A stretch of 64,000 nucleotides of DNA from Magnaporthiopsis rhizophila (GCA_003049465.1 PYSS01000078.1:124001-188000), one strand, 5' to 3'. Shown: positions 30,841 through 42,231, counted from the stretch's first letter. The notes: generated by a model not told the origin, from the sequence alone. Program-made: numbers and translations.

Positions 30841-32599
30841 ATGACGGGGATAACCAGACTCGGCGGCTTCAATGTCGCCAACCATTTGGAAAAAGGGCGG
30901 CTATTATTCGCCATCAACTCGGTCGCCACCTTGTCAATCTTCTTCTTTGGCTATGACCAAGGAATGATGGGTGGCGTTAACAATGCCAAGAATTACATCG
31001 ATCTGATGGGGTTTGGCTACGTCGACCCAGAGACCAAGGAGCCGGTCATTACGGACAGCTTGCTCCAGGGCGGCATCGTCTCGGTCTACTATCTCGGGAC
31101 CCTATTCGGCTGTCTTCTCGGCGGTTGGGTAGGCGATAAGGTCGGTCGTATTAAAACCATTGCTTTTGGAGCCGTCTGGGCAATTCTTGGTGCAAGCCTG
31201 CAATGCTCGGCCATGAACGCCAGGTGGATGATCTGCTGTAAGTCGAGATCAAAGTGTTGCGGCAGTCAGAAGCGCCCCGTAGAGAAAAAAGCCTAACAGA
31301 TCCAATTGCATAGCACGCGCTGTCAATGGCATTGGTACCGGCATCCTCAACGCCATTGTGCCGGTGTGGGCAACTGAAACCGCCGAGCACACATCGCGGG
31401 GCCAGTTTGTCGCCATCGAGTTCACCCTCAACATCTTCGGTGTCGTGGTCGCCTACTGGCTCGAGTTCGGCCTCTCCTTTATCGACAACGGCGAGTCGGC
31501 GTTCCGTTGGCGGTTCCCCATCGCCTTCCAGCTTATCCCGCTCATCATACTCCTCTCGGTCGTCTGGTTCTTTCCTGAGTCACCCCGATGGCTCGCCAAG
31601 GTAGACCGTGACGATGAAGCCATGTTCATACTACAGCAGCTGCGCGGCACGGATGAGGAAGGGCGGCGGAGGGCCGAGGCCGAGTACCACGATATCAAGA
31701 ACGTGGTCGCGCTCGAGGCGACGGAGTCGACCCGCAACTCGTACGTCCACATGCTCTTCGGCATCGGGTCCGGCGAGCTGCACACCGGGCGCCGCGTTCA
31801 GCTGGTGATATGGCTGCAGATCATGCAGGAGTGGGTAGGCATCGCGGGCGTGACCGTGTATGCGCCCACCATCTTTCGCATCGCCGGGTTCGACACGGAA
31901 AAGTCGCAGTGGATTTCGGGGTTGAATAACATTTTCTACATGTTCGCCACGCTGGTGTGCGTCTTCACTTTGGACCGCATCGGCCGCCGATGGACGCTGT
32001 ACTGGGGCGCGGTCGGACAGGGAGTCGCCATGTTCCTCGCCGGGGCCTTCTCGCGGCTGGGCATCGACGCGCGGGCGGTGGGCGACAGCGCCAGGGCTGA
32101 CCAGTACGGAGCGGCGGCGGCAGCTTTCGTCTTCATCTTCACGTCGGTATTCGGCGCGACCTGGCTGACGGTGCCGTGGCTGTACCCGGCCGAGATCTTC
32201 CCGCTGCAGGTGCGGGCCAAGGGAAACGCCTGGGGGGTGGTCGGATGGAGCATCGGCAACGGGTGGCTCACGCTGCTGTGCCCCATCATGTTCAAGGCCA
32301 TCGGCGAGAACACGCTGCACATTTTCGGGGCCTGCAACTTCATCGCCCTGCCCATCGTCTGGGCGCTGTACCCCGAGAGCAACCAGCGCACGCTCGAGGA
32401 GATGGACCTGCTGTTCGCCGCGCCCACGCCGTGGGTCTGGGATGCGGAGCGCATTTTTGCGCGCCTGCAGGAAGAGCGGCCAGGCCTGGTCGTTGGCGGT
32501 GGCGCGAGGCAGGGGCAGGCGAAGGTGGTCGATGTCGAGGTCTCGGCCGAGCATGGCGATCCGTTGTTGAAGGCAATCCTCCTACCGGCGGCCACGTAG
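30841..32599 (+). CDS. MFS sugar porter
   Basis: A plasma-membrane sugar transporter of the major facilitator superfamily, probably a proton symporter for hexoses or related sugars. Exons 30841-31237 and 31314-32599 are joined over a 76-bp intron, giving 560 residues. Family motifs visible are FFFGYDQGMMGG in helix 1, GGWVGDKVGR in loop 2-3, FFPESPRWLAK before the central loop, LDRIGRRWTLY in the second half, and WLTVPWLYPAEIFPLQVR with YPESNQRTLEEMD at the end. Twelve hydrophobic segments are expected and appear present. The C-terminal tail of about 60 residues is hydrophilic. The exact sugar cannot be told from sequence. The ATG at 30841 was chosen because the codons upstream lack a start. 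Confidence 0.93.
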
Positions 32600-33058
32600 G
32601 CCTTCCTGACCGCCGGTCGGTGCTCCCCGGCAGGCTGGGGCCTTGATGACATGATCCCGCGGAATTGGGCCAGCCAAGGACTTCGTGGGGCTCAGAGGCT
32701 CCTTCGGCTCCTTCCACTGGGCTGAGCCACGCATGCATGTTTCGGACAACACATGTCGGAATGGAGCATCACCTCAGCTTGGCCGCCAAAAAAAGTTCCA
32801 TTTATCTCACGGCTAGGCAGCCGTTGGCGCACAATGTTCCCCCATTTGTTAGGAGCCGACATCAATTGCAGTGGCTGCCTCTGCTGGGCTTCGCATGGCA
32901 ATCGCAGCCGTGACGATGTAGATCCTTTTGGGCACTTGTATTTAATGCCAACCTGCCGCCCGCCTCTGGAGCTGGCTGACTGTTGCTCACTCAGGCACGG
33001 CAACGCATCCAATACTGAGACATAAGCCACCACGCCAATAATCCCAGAATATCCCACA
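32600..33058. other. Intergenic
   Basis: No gene is visible between the transporter stop and the next ATG. Open frames here are short and unsupported. Confidence 0.5.
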
Positions 33059-33583
33059 ATGTCTACCAGTCTTTCTCTTCCTGCCATCACGGCCACCGCG
33101 GCTTGCTCGTCCGTCTACTCGGTCCTTTCAGCCCAGTTCCCCACGCCCACCGAGTTCAAGTCCCAGTTCGCCGCCGCCTCCACAAACCCCTGCGCTACGA
33201 TCGGCCTGGAGACGGTTAACCCTCAAGCGTTCTTGGCCTGGGCCGCGGATATCCAGTCCATCCTCGAAAGGAACGAGGCTTATATTAAAAGCGCCTCCTC
33301 GGTCTGCTCAGACTTCATCGCGTCCACCAGCAAGGCCGACGAGGCACGGTCGTCCTCCTGCGTCGCCACCCGAACCGGTGCCTCCAACCGGACGGTGACC
33401 CCTCCTACGGCTCCAGGGACGACCTCAGCGCCCACTACCGGCACAACCTCCCTGCCCACTACCGGAACGGGGCAGCCAGCCACCACCACCACGGGCGCCC
33501 CGGGCTCGGCCGGACTGTCCATACGTTCGTCGATGGGCCTCCTGGCCGGTGCTGTTCTTGCCGTCGGCATGCTCAACATTTGA
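33059..33583 (+). CDS. Ser/Thr-rich protein with GPI-type C-terminus
   Basis: A single-exon gene of 174 residues. Residues about 15-100 contain three or four cysteines (TAACSSVYS, NPCATIG, SVCSDF, SSCVATR) and an alpha-helical middle. Residues 105-155 are a Thr/Pro/Gly-rich stalk suited to O-mannosylation. The end is a small-residue site (GAPGSAG) followed by a hydrophobic tail (MGLLAGAVLAVGMLNI), as in GPI-anchor signals. The N-terminus is only weakly hydrophobic, so a signal peptide is less clear than the tail, and a missed upstream exon is possible. A cell-wall or surface location is inferred. No enzymatic motif is seen. Confidence 0.65.
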   Translation: MSTSLSLPAITATAACSSVYSVLSAQFPTPTEFKSQFAAASTNPCATIGLETVNPQAFLAWAADIQSILERNEAYIKSASSVCSDFIASTSKADEARSSSCVATRTGASNRTVTPPTAPGTTSAPTTGTTSLPTTGTGQPATTTTGAPGSAGLSIRSSMGLLAGAVLAVGMLNI

Positions 33584-34772
33584 GGAAGAAACAAAACGGG
33601 TATGAAGGATGCATAGACAGGTCCAGATTTCGGTAGCATGCTTGCGTGGTACATACGTTTAATTAAATAATGAAAACACACTTCGCTATGGCAAGGACAC
33701 GGCTTGCACACACACCGGTATCTGAACTCAAATACAGATTTCAGGGATGAAGGTTATTTTTAACCGATATGATTGCCGAACCCCCACTTCCCCAGACCTG
33801 CCAAGCAGCACAGCAGAACGAGGCAGGTCGAAAAAAAAAAAAAAGGAAAGGAACCATGGCGGGTTCGAACTTGCCGCCTCGGGCAATCCTCAGTGCTCCT
33901 CCATTCTTAGTGGGGTGGCCACGGCTAATGCCAAAAGATAATAGATAGCGCTGGAACGCCTTACGCACCTATATAGAATGCGCTATTCGAAGGGGACGGG
34001 ATTCAGGGCAGGCAATATAACTTGATTGATCCCTGAGACCCGAAGGTCGCCCTGCCGTTTCCCCTCTTTCTATGCAACGCAACACCCATAGTTCAACTAG
34101 CGCATGTACTCCTTAATCATGGACATTTTGAGCGGGCCGCGGGAGTGAGCCGCAGGACTACCTCCGGACGGGATATCAGCGGCAGCCGTTAGGTAAGGCT
34201 GAGGTATCACATTATAAGTGAAAATCAGCTCCTCAAACCCAAAAGACGAACGGAGGGTTCCTCATCCAGAGGGAATCTCGCAGGAGCACTGGGTGCGACG
34301 CCCGTGAAATCCGCGCCCGCTAAGTTTGCACCCCAACCTTATTAAATACGTCTCACCTGGAGGGAGGCGAAGGTATATGCAGCATAATTTTACCAGTGCA
34401 CGGAACAAAACGCATCCTGCCTTCCAATACAACCTTGGCCGGGCTCGCTGGTCCGGGGCCGCGCCCACACCCCTCTCTGGCTGACGCTACCCGCGGAAAT
34501 ATCCCGAAAGGCGGGTAGACGAGAGGGGTACCTGGTAGATAGTGATATCATCGGCATTTGATCCCGCACGATGGCCAACCCTCGAGGAAAGCACCTACCT
34601 GTTCAGGTTAGCTTGAGTAGGACGCTCAAGAACGGATAAAGTCTAGAGGAATTCGCCGACGGGACTCGTCGCCTCGTCGTCAGCGTTCATCTGCCCGCCG
34701 TGTCAGAAGTTGGCAGCCCCTTTTCACCAGCTCGTCAGGCCAAGCCAAGCCAAGCCGACAAAAGCAATCCCC
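33584..34772. other. Intergenic, no supported gene
   Basis: A poly(A) run lies at about 33830-33844. Next to it, on the minus strand, is a sequence with a GTTCGAACC box resembling a pol III B box, but it does not fold as a tRNA. The remainder holds only short frames without support. Confidence 0.5.
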
Positions 34773-36269
34773 ATGAGGCTCGGGTTCACATCCTTGGCAA
34801 CACTGGCCCTCGCCAGCGCAGGGACAGCCCCCCAGCGTCGCGACGCCGACCCCGGGAACGGCACCTGTTCCAACGAAGGCTTCCCGCCTGCAGTCGCAGC
34901 CAATGCCGACATCTACACAAACTGCGCCAACGCCAACTGGCCGCCGGCGGGGCCCCCCGGCAACCCGGTGGGCTCGGTTCTGAAGCCCCAGATGCCCGAC
35001 ACCGAGCTGCAGGCGGCGCTGGCCGAGGTGTCGGCCGAGAGCATCAAGGCCAACATCGCCAAGCTCGTCAGCTTCGGCACGCGCCACACGCTCTCGGAGC
35101 AGAACAGCACCACCCGCGGCGTCGGCGCCGCGCGCGACTGGATCGCGTCCGAGTTCCGCCGCTTCGCCGAGCAGAGCGGCGGGCGCATGAAGGTCGAGGT
35201 CCCGGGCTACATCCAGCAGCCGCGGAGTCGCGTCCCGGCACCGGTGCTGATCAGCAACGTCCAGGCCACGCTCGCGGGGACGTCGGACCCGACCAGGTAC
35301 TACGTGACGCTGGGCCACTACGACAGCCGCGTGACCGACGTGCTCGACTGGCGCTCCGACGCTCCCGGGGCCAACGACGACGCGTCCGGCGTGGCCGTGG
35401 CGCTGGAGCTGGCGCGCATCATATCCAAGCGCGCGCACAAGGCGACGGTGGTCATCGCGGCCGTCGCGGGCGAGGAGCAGGGCCTGCTGGGGTCCGGGTT
35501 CATGGCTCAGACGTTCCGCAACGCGAGCGTCAACGTCGAGGGCGTGCTCAACGTCGACCTCGTCGGCAGCTCCACCGGCGCCCGGGGCGAGCGTGAGCCC
35601 AACACGGTCCGGCTCTTCTGCCAGGGCCCGCCCCTGACCGAATCGGCCGCCGACAGGGCCACGCGGCTGCAGATCGGGGGCGAGAACGACTCGCCCGCGC
35701 GCAGCCTCGGCCGCTTCGTCACCGAGGTGGCCGCCAACCGCTTCACCGACATGCGCGTCGCGCTCATCTACCGCGTCGACCGGTTCCTGCGCGGCGGGGA
35801 CCACAGGTCCTTCCTCGAGGCCGGCTACCCCGCCGCCGTGCGCTTCACCGAGCCCAACGAGGACTTCCGCCACCAGCACGAGGACGTGCGCGTCGTCAAC
35901 GGGACCCAGTACGGCGACCTGGAGGAGTTCCTGGACTACGACTACATCGCGCGCGTCGCGAAAGTCGACCTCGCCGCCATGTGGTCGCTCGCCAACGCGC
36001 CCGCGACGGTGCGCGACGTCAAGATCGACAGCGCCGAGATCTTCAACGACAACACCCTCTTCTGGACCGTCTCCGACTCGCCCGACCTGGCCGGCTACGA
36101 GATCGTCTGGAGGCCCACCGACGCTCCCCTCTGGACTCACTCGCTGTATGTCGGCAAGGTCGGAAGAGTGACGGTTCAGCTGAGCATCGATAATGTTATT
36201 TTTGGCGTCCGCGCCGTCGGCACCAACGGATACAAGAGCCCGGCCACCATTCCATTCCCTAGTTCCTAG
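34773..36269 (+). CDS. Secreted M28-family zinc aminopeptidase
   Basis: A single-exon gene of 498 residues encoding a secreted metallopeptidase that removes N-terminal residues with two zinc ions. Residues 1-18 (MRLGFTSLATLALASAGT) are a signal peptide. The ATG at 34773 was chosen because it starts this peptide and the upstream frame lacks an ATG. Metal and catalytic residues by family alignment are H182 (LGHYDSR), D203 (in GANDDASG), E234 and E235 (VAGEEQG), D262 (NVDLVG) and H344 (GGDHRSF). The catalytic domain spans about 90-410. The last 85 residues form a fibronectin-III-like beta domain (SDSPDLAGYEIVWRP). Several N-x-S/T sites fit secretion. The exact peptidase subfamily is uncertain. 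Confidence 0.93.
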   Translation: MRLGFTSLATLALASAGTAPQRRDADPGNGTCSNEGFPPAVAANADIYTNCANANWPPAGPPGNPVGSVLKPQMPDTELQAALAEVSAESIKANIAKLVSFGTRHTLSEQNSTTRGVGAARDWIASEFRRFAEQSGGRMKVEVPGYIQQPRSRVPAPVLISNVQATLAGTSDPTRYYVTLGHYDSRVTDVLDWRSDAPGANDDASGVAVALELARIISKRAHKATVVIAAVAGEEQGLLGSGFMAQTFRNASVNVEGVLNVDLVGSSTGARGEREPNTVRLFCQGPPLTESAADRATRLQIGGENDSPARSLGRFVTEVAANRFTDMRVALIYRVDRFLRGGDHRSFLEAGYPAAVRFTEPNEDFRHQHEDVRVVNGTQYGDLEEFLDYDYIARVAKVDLAAMWSLANAPATVRDVKIDSAEIFNDNTLFWTVSDSPDLAGYEIVWRPTDAPLWTHSLYVGKVGRVTVQLSIDNVIFGVRAVGTNGYKSPATIPFPSS

Positions 36270-38073
36270 ATGACGACCTCGCTGGTTAGCGACCCTATTG
36301 GCAGAAATACGATGGCGATACAGTGCTATTTACGACGTGTTTCCACCCTAGGTGCTCCCAGCGCCATTATCCGCCCCTTTGTGCATGTATCTGACACCCC
36401 ATCTATCCTAATATCCTCGCTCCCGGCCACCTCCAGGCAGCAAAAGTCTACGCAGGACGGCGCCTTCCGTCGTCGGCTGACTGGCAGCAACATTCCATAA
36501 TTAGTAAATTGGCGGCGAGAGTTCGGCCTTGGGGTTCAGCTCTCGGGCAAACCCGTTGCAGCTCATCCTGTTCGAGGCTGGCCCCTAACCCGTGCATAGA
36601 TCCTTTGGGCTGCGTCCGGTGCGAATTTGCGTGGCGCAAAGACCGCAGTACGTACAGTGATGACCTTGTCGTGGTCAGCCCTCCGGCGATGGCGTTCGCC
36701 ACGGGAACAAAGAACGCCCCATCCCCCAGGTCCATGGAAACCATTGTCCGCTCCGTAGTGCTGGCAAAGTTGATGGGGCCATCAGGGGCCACAGCAATTC
36801 CGCCCTCACCGCCATGCTTGGCGAAGACGGCGTTGCGAATGTTGAGCTTTCCGATCTTTGCAGAGAATACCGGCAACTAGTTGATCTGGTTTCTTTTCTT
36901 TTTCCTTTTCGGGCAGGCGCCGTCAATGAAAACGTACCATCTTGGTTGGAATGCGGTCAGGCTTCAAAGGATCAAAATGCCGCCTCCGCCCTTTTTAAAG
37001 GACACGGTCATGCGGTACGCGACGGGCTCCAGGGAAAGAATCCGTTAAAGGGCTCGGCGGGCATGCGGCTTTGGATTGTCAACGACTCGCGGGCTTTGCC
37101 TGCGCTGGGACTCGACCATGATGGCGCCATTTCCCGTTTTGCAAGCGTCAGTCTCTATATGATGCTGGAGTTGATGACTGCCTGAAGACAGTGAAAGAAC
37201 TCGCGCCAGCTGGATATACTAAGTGGATTGACATTTGGCACATCTCTCCCAAGTCCAAACGGCTCGCCAAAGGTCCTGTTCTTGCCGACGGGTCGGCGAA
37301 CCGCCTGGCCTCGAGACTGGTCACGGTCGAGGGCAGAGCAGCCACCCTTGCGGGGGAAAAGAGAATCCTGATGAGAAACATCTTGAGACTTTTCTTTTTT
37401 ATTCCTCCTTTCCCCGGACAGCTCACCGCCATCGTCGCACCTTTAGTAAATCTTGTTGCGTTGACCGCCGCCCGCAAGGCGGGCCTTCCCAGAAGCTTAG
37501 CCAGCTAAGGCTAGGCTTCGTCCACAGTCACTGCATCAGATAGAGAAAGAGAGGGACATATCCACCCATGCCAGAGTACAGCAGGGTGCTATCCCTGTGG
37601 ATGCGACCAAATCCCGACAGGCTGGTAAACCAATCGAACCATACACGGAGCCATCCGGCATATAGTGCACGTCAAGCTATCGAGGCACTAAATCCGGACC
37701 ATGGTCTAGTTTATCCCAACGAAACAGTCCGCAAACGGGAACGTGCACACGGCTGATCGCCAGCATCCCACTAGCTATACCGGCCATCGGTCCGACCGCC
37801 GAGTCATGGGCAGAGATTCAGCACCGTGACCTCCTCAGCCCAACGCCGCCCCTGGCATAGCGTCCCACAAGTAATTTCACACGACGGCTGAGCGCGCCAC
37901 TATAGGAAGTGGTCGCGACGGTGAACGGATTCCGTATCAAATTGGGGATGCTCAGCTCTCAGGTCACAAGGCTGAGCGTGCGTCGACTTAGCCCCTAGCG
38001 GCTGAGATGGGCTGGAGGCCTACCTGGCAAACGAAAAGGAACAACAAGCAAGTATAGCGTGAAGCCGAGTACC
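36270..38073. other. Intergenic with possible decayed gene fragments
   Basis: On the minus strand, about 36670-36880 reads FSAKIGKLNIRNAVFAKHGG, then GPINFASTTERTMVSMDLGD and FFVPVANAIAGG, which looks like protein. About 37000-37120 reads MPAEPFNGFFPWSPSRTA and MTVSFKKGGGG, but stops separate the pieces. They may be a broken gene of unknown family. No complete model can be supported. From 37500 to 38070 nothing is seen beyond the promoter of the next gene. Confidence 0.3.
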
Positions 38074-38080
38074 TATATAA
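38074..38080 (+). promoter_or_regulatory. TATA box of the PAN-like secreted protein gene
   Basis: TATATAA lies 115 bp upstream of the ATG at 38195. The leader in between ends CTTGCAGCA before the ATG. Confidence 0.5.
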
Positions 38081-38194
38081 TACGCGTGAAAAAAACCTCT
38101 CGAAGATCATAAAGGTCCTATACATCAGCCCGCTCGACCTCCACATTCGCTTGCATCGTCTACCTGCTGAGCAACTCTCCTTACCCTTGCAGCA

Positions 38195-39022
38195 ATGCGT
38201 TCTAATATCGCCATCCTTCTCTCGGCTTTGGCCACCGCGGTGACCGCCGGGCCCTGCCACGCCAACAACTGCCTGCGGGCTGTGCGTGCCACCCAGTTCC
38301 CCACGCGCCTCAACGACTGCGCCACTAATCTGGCCGTCACGTACACGCCCTCGACCGTGACTGTCACCTCCACGGTCCAGGCCACCACCACGGTGGCTCC
38401 CGTCATCCGCCGCCGTGCTCTGCTGGACACGGATCTCCGCAACCCCAAGCTGGGCGAGCGCGCTGCCGAGGCGGCCGCCCTGATTGAGCGCAACGCCGGC
38501 GGTCCTGCCATCCCGACCTACGCCACGGCCTGCACCGACTTCGCCGCCTACTCGAGCGCGTGCTCCTGCGCCGGCGCCACCCCGGCCACCATCACGGTGC
38601 CGGCGCCCGTCACCAGCACCACGGTGACGACCACGGCCACGGTCACGGCGCACCCGTTCCAGGGCTGCCGCAACGTGCGCGCCAACGCCGGCACCTTCGA
38701 GGCCAACTTCAACCGCGGCTTCACCTACGTGACCGAGGGCGATTTCCCTTACACGGACGAGGGGCTCGACGCCTGCTGCGACCTGTGCGTGTCCAAGGGC
38801 AACTGCCTCGTCTTCGGCATCCGCGTCTCCAGCTTCCAGCCCAACGGCCGCGTCTGCGAGATGTTCCTCGGCACGGCCGGCGAAAACCTGCCCAACGTGA
38901 GCCCCACCTGCCCCTTTGGCGCCGTCAACGGCCAGGTATTTGGCTACGGCCACTCGCTCGACCACATCGCGCAGGGACCTTGCTTTGGCATGCCGCCCCA
39001 GAACGAGTGGGTCGTTTGGTAA
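38195..39022 (+). CDS. Secreted Cys-rich protein with PAN/apple-like C-terminal region
   Basis: A single-exon gene of 275 residues. Residues 1-18 (MRSNIAILLSALATAVTA) form a signal peptide. Two Cys-containing segments (CHANNCLRAVRA near the start, and ACTDFAAYSSACSCAG) are each followed by a Thr/Val-rich stretch of TVTVTSTVQATTTV type, common in fungal wall proteins. Between them is a dibasic site (IRRRALL) that could be a processing site. The C-terminal 110 residues contain CCDLCVSKGNCLVFGI and GRVCEMFLG, the cysteine and aromatic pattern of PAN/apple-like carbohydrate- or protein-binding modules. An adhesion or wall-binding role is plausible. There is no catalytic motif. Confidence 0.8.
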   Translation: MRSNIAILLSALATAVTAGPCHANNCLRAVRATQFPTRLNDCATNLAVTYTPSTVTVTSTVQATTTVAPVIRRRALLDTDLRNPKLGERAAEAAALIERNAGGPAIPTYATACTDFAAYSSACSCAGATPATITVPAPVTSTTVTTTATVTAHPFQGCRNVRANAGTFEANFNRGFTYVTEGDFPYTDEGLDACCDLCVSKGNCLVFGIRVSSFQPNGRVCEMFLGTAGENLPNVSPTCPFGAVNGQVFGYGHSLDHIAQGPCFGMPPQNEWVVW

Positions 39023-39951
39023 GGAGGGAAGGTCGTCGGCTTCGGCCTAGAGGTGTTGGGGGCGGCCCTGCGACGGCATTGGCTCGGCAGGCGGTTCTGC
39101 AGTGGGATGGCTGCTTGGAGAAAGAGGGGTGTTGTCAATGGGATGGAACATAGATAGTCATGACGGGGTTTAATTTCCAGAAGCGGTATTCAGATGCAGG
39201 TGGTTCCAATAATTTCAACCCGCTGTTGTCCGTTCACACCGCGGTAACTCCGTGAACCTCGGGGAATCCGGGGATAAGCACCATGCTGGAAGGAGCCGAC
39301 CGCCGAGCGTTTTTGATTGGTCCTTGTCAGCACTCACTAACGGCGACCCATCGCCAGGCGAGTTTACCCGAGCGCCAGACATCGAATTACCCAGTGGTTG
39401 CGTCATCAGGGGTCTCGATCAGACTATGCTATGCAATGGATAGCAAATCGTTCCCGCTGTACCTGCCTACATCTGCCTAAGCAACCTCTCGGTATGGCCC
39501 AAGTGCGACCAGTCCGAGCTTGGCATGAAACCGATCCCTCCCTGCAGTCGATGTCGCGGCCGTAGCGATGAGTCACTGGCCGCTGCGATCGGGCCCGTCA
39601 GCGCGGCCCCATGGTTGGCCCGGTCGATCTGCCGCGCGTTGCACTGCGGAACACCAGTGAAGCCCGGGCAGCTAGGCCAATTCGGCCGAGACTTCCGGCC
39701 GATCGACCGTCAGGCATATATACCACAACTCTTTTCTTGGCGCTCAAGAGTGGCGAGCGAAGATATAAACAATATGAGCGGCCTCTAGGAATGGTTACGG
39801 ACTTTTTTTTTTCTTCGCTCATCCAGCATCTCAAGTAATCATCCAACTCCCTTCAACGTGACGGGAGGTACTCATTTCTAACACACCAACCTTCGACCAC
39901 TTCTTGTCCCTCACGACAAAGGCCAGACCGCCATCCTCTGCCTCTTTCGCC
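39023..39951. other. Intergenic
   Basis: No supported gene. A poly(T) run lies near 39805. A CATATATACC box at about 39714 may serve as TATA for the monooxygenase gene at 39952. Confidence 0.5.
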
Positions 39952-41244
39952 ATGGCGCCACTTCGAGTCCTCATCATCGGCGGAGGAGTTGGCGGGCTCG
40001 GGCTCGCCTTCTGGCTCGGGCGCCTCGGTCACTCCGTGACGGTGGTGGAACGCTACCCAGAGCTCCGCGCCAAGGGCCAGCAGATCGACCTGCGAGGGCA
40101 GGGAGTCACCGTAGTGCGCCGCATGGGGCTCTTGGGCACCGTCAAGGCAGCACGCGTGCAGGAGCAGGGCCTCAGGCTCGTCGACGCCAAGGGCAGAACC
40201 CGTGTCCTCTTCCCCTTCGCCGACACCGGCGGCAAGGGGAGGCAGAGTTTCACGTCCGACTACGAGATCATGCGCGGCACCCTCTGTCACATCCTCTATG
40301 ACGCCGCCAGGCAGAGCGACAACGTCCAGTTCATCTTCGGCACCACCGTGGAGGGGTTGGAGCAGGACGAGCGGGCCGACAGCCCCGTGACGGCCCGCTT
40401 CTCGAGCGGCGCCTCGGAGCAGTACGACCTCGTGGTCGGCGCCGACGGGCAAGGGTCGCGGACGCGGCGGCAGCTCCTGGGGCTCAAGAAGGGCGAGCCC
40501 GACCCGACGGTGCGGCCGTACGGCGTCTACGCCGGTTTCTTCTCTTTGGCGAGCTCGCCGTCGGACAAGCAGCTGGCGACGATGCTGCTGGCACCCGAGC
40601 GGCGCACGCTGATGACGCGCGTCGACAACCCGCGCACCACGCAGGCCTACCTCCTGGTGCACGGCGAGAACGCGCGGGCGCCCGAGCTGGCCGACGCCAT
40701 CGCGCGCCGCGACGTCGAGGCGCAGCGCCGCGTGTTCGCCGACATCTTTGACGGCGCCGGCTGGGAGAGCCAGCGGATGGTGGGCGCGCTGCGCGGCCAG
40801 ATGCCCGAGGCCGACGACTTTTACGCCACCGACGTGTGCAACGTCGAGGGCCGGTCCTGGACCAGGGGCCGCATCACGCTGCTGGGCGACGCCGGCTACA
40901 GCGCCGCGACGCTGTCGGGCTTCGGCACCTCGGGCGCCCTGATCGGCGCCTACGTCCTCGCGGGCGAGCTTGCGCGCCACACCGAGGCCGAGTCCGTCGA
41001 CGTCGCGAGCGCGCTGAGGGAATACGACGCCAAGCTTCGGCCGCTGATACACGAGGCTCAGAACATCCCCGGCTGGGTCTTCAAGTGTGGGATGCAGAAG
41101 AGCTCGTGGACGATAACCTTGACATATTGGTTCCTTGGGATCTTCACCCTTCTTCGGCTCGACAAACTCATGCAGATGCTGGGCTCGGATGACAAGCCGT
41201 GGGATCTGCCCAACTATCCCGAACTGGAAAACCTGAAGGCGTAG
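39952..41244 (+). CDS. FAD-dependent monooxygenase (PHBH type)
   Basis: A single-exon gene of 430 residues, a group A flavoprotein monooxygenase that uses NAD(P)H and oxygen to hydroxylate or epoxidise an aromatic or polyketide-like substrate. The ATG at 39952 is the first in frame. FAD-binding GGGVGG starts at residue 10 within RVLIIGGGVGGLGLAFWLG. The DG motif is VVGADGQGSRTR in the middle, and the ribityl-binding GD motif is ITLLGDAGYSA near residue 315. The end is hydrophobic (WTITLTYWFLGIFTLL), suggesting membrane association. Substrate is unknown. It stands alone without a neighbouring biosynthetic core gene, so detoxification or degradation is as likely as biosynthesis. Confidence 0.9.
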   Translation: MAPLRVLIIGGGVGGLGLAFWLGRLGHSVTVVERYPELRAKGQQIDLRGQGVTVVRRMGLLGTVKAARVQEQGLRLVDAKGRTRVLFPFADTGGKGRQSFTSDYEIMRGTLCHILYDAARQSDNVQFIFGTTVEGLEQDERADSPVTARFSSGASEQYDLVVGADGQGSRTRRQLLGLKKGEPDPTVRPYGVYAGFFSLASSPSDKQLATMLLAPERRTLMTRVDNPRTTQAYLLVHGENARAPELADAIARRDVEAQRRVFADIFDGAGWESQRMVGALRGQMPEADDFYATDVCNVEGRSWTRGRITLLGDAGYSAATLSGFGTSGALIGAYVLAGELARHTEAESVDVASALREYDAKLRPLIHEAQNIPGWVFKCGMQKSSWTITLTYWFLGIFTLLRLDKLMQMLGSDDKPWDLPNYPELENLKA

Positions 41245-42231
41245 ACTTCTGTTGTGGGATCGGGGGCGCTCGTGTATTTACTTTGTCGTTCTTTTGTATG
41301 TATACCACCCATCCTCGCTCCGGCATGTAATATTTGACCGTATTTCCTCATTGATCGTCCCTGTGTTGAGTTTGTGCTTCGCGTCAGGTTGATTGTTGGT
41401 GCAAGTTTTGGGGTTCAAGCGACTAGAGAACAAAAGAACAAGGGCAGTTCGATGCCACACCCTCAAATTGGTGTCGTTTCAAGCCCGACTTGCGTGAGCT
41501 ATGACTGCCGCCTGTCGGTTGGCTGGGATTGGATCAAACAATTTGGACTCGACGCCCGCGTGTGGCCATGCCGCCCCTGTCTAATTTAGTTCAAAAGATG
41601 GCGTCCAGTCGCAGTCTTTAGTGAATGGTGACAGCCTCGTCGGGCTTTCCGGTTACGAGAGTGGCTGACAGGGAGTTAGCGACGTTCAGGGTAATCACGA
41701 TCTTGGACACAATGTTCTCTTTTGGTTGGCGTCCCGTATTTAGCCTTAGCTGCCTTCCATCATCAATGGATGTTCCTTCCCACCATGCGTCAGATGGTGG
41801 CCTCCACCTTCGTGGGGCGCAGGGGCAAGGGTCAATCGCTCAGCCGCAACAGCAGGGGCCTGGTAGTTCGTCACTTCCCAGTCGTCTTTCGAGGTGGGTC
41901 CAGTTACATGTGCCCCGTATTCCAGCGTGCCTGATGCTGCGGCCCGCCAAAGCCAATTTGATGGACGTCGCACGCGGTCGGCATCCAAAACAGCCTAACC
42001 AAACCACCACCTGCAGGACAGAGGAGAGAGGACGGTTGGGTCCCGAAACCTCCTTAGCTGAAGTTTTCCCTCAAGTCCTGGAGCGAGCCCGACCTGCTTT
42101 CAATTCACGACATTCCCTATTCTCCTTTTTCTCACGCAAGCGAACCACATCCTCAGTTCGGTTTTTCGACTCATTTCCTGACACACTCACGACGAGACCC
42201 AATAGCGGTCGAACCTTTAGGACCGTTTGCC
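41245..42231. other. Intergenic, promoter side of the DUF7730-like gene
   Basis: A long open frame crosses this stretch and enters the next gene in another frame. Its translation is Ser/Arg/Pro-rich with no domain and no ATG-led coding character, so it is treated as chance. Nothing else is seen. Confidence 0.5.

Noticed and set aside
23901..32599. Secondary-metabolite cluster formed by the membrane protein, rhodopsin-like gene and transporter
   Set aside because: No polyketide, peptide or terpene synthase core gene is present between or beside them, so the co-location is not enough.
33840..33935. tRNA or tRNA-derived element on the minus strand next to a T run
   Set aside because: A GTTCGAACC box and a trailing T tract suggest pol III, but the T-arm stem does not pair in either direction and no acceptor stem or anticodon arm can be drawn.
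34680..36140. 486-codon minus-strand open frame
   Set aside because: It is the antisense shadow of the M28 peptidase gene, with Val/Gly/Arg-rich translation caused by high GC at codon third positions.
39853..41052. 399-codon minus-strand open frame
   Set aside because: It is antisense to the FAD monooxygenase, which has all expected flavin motifs on the plus strand.
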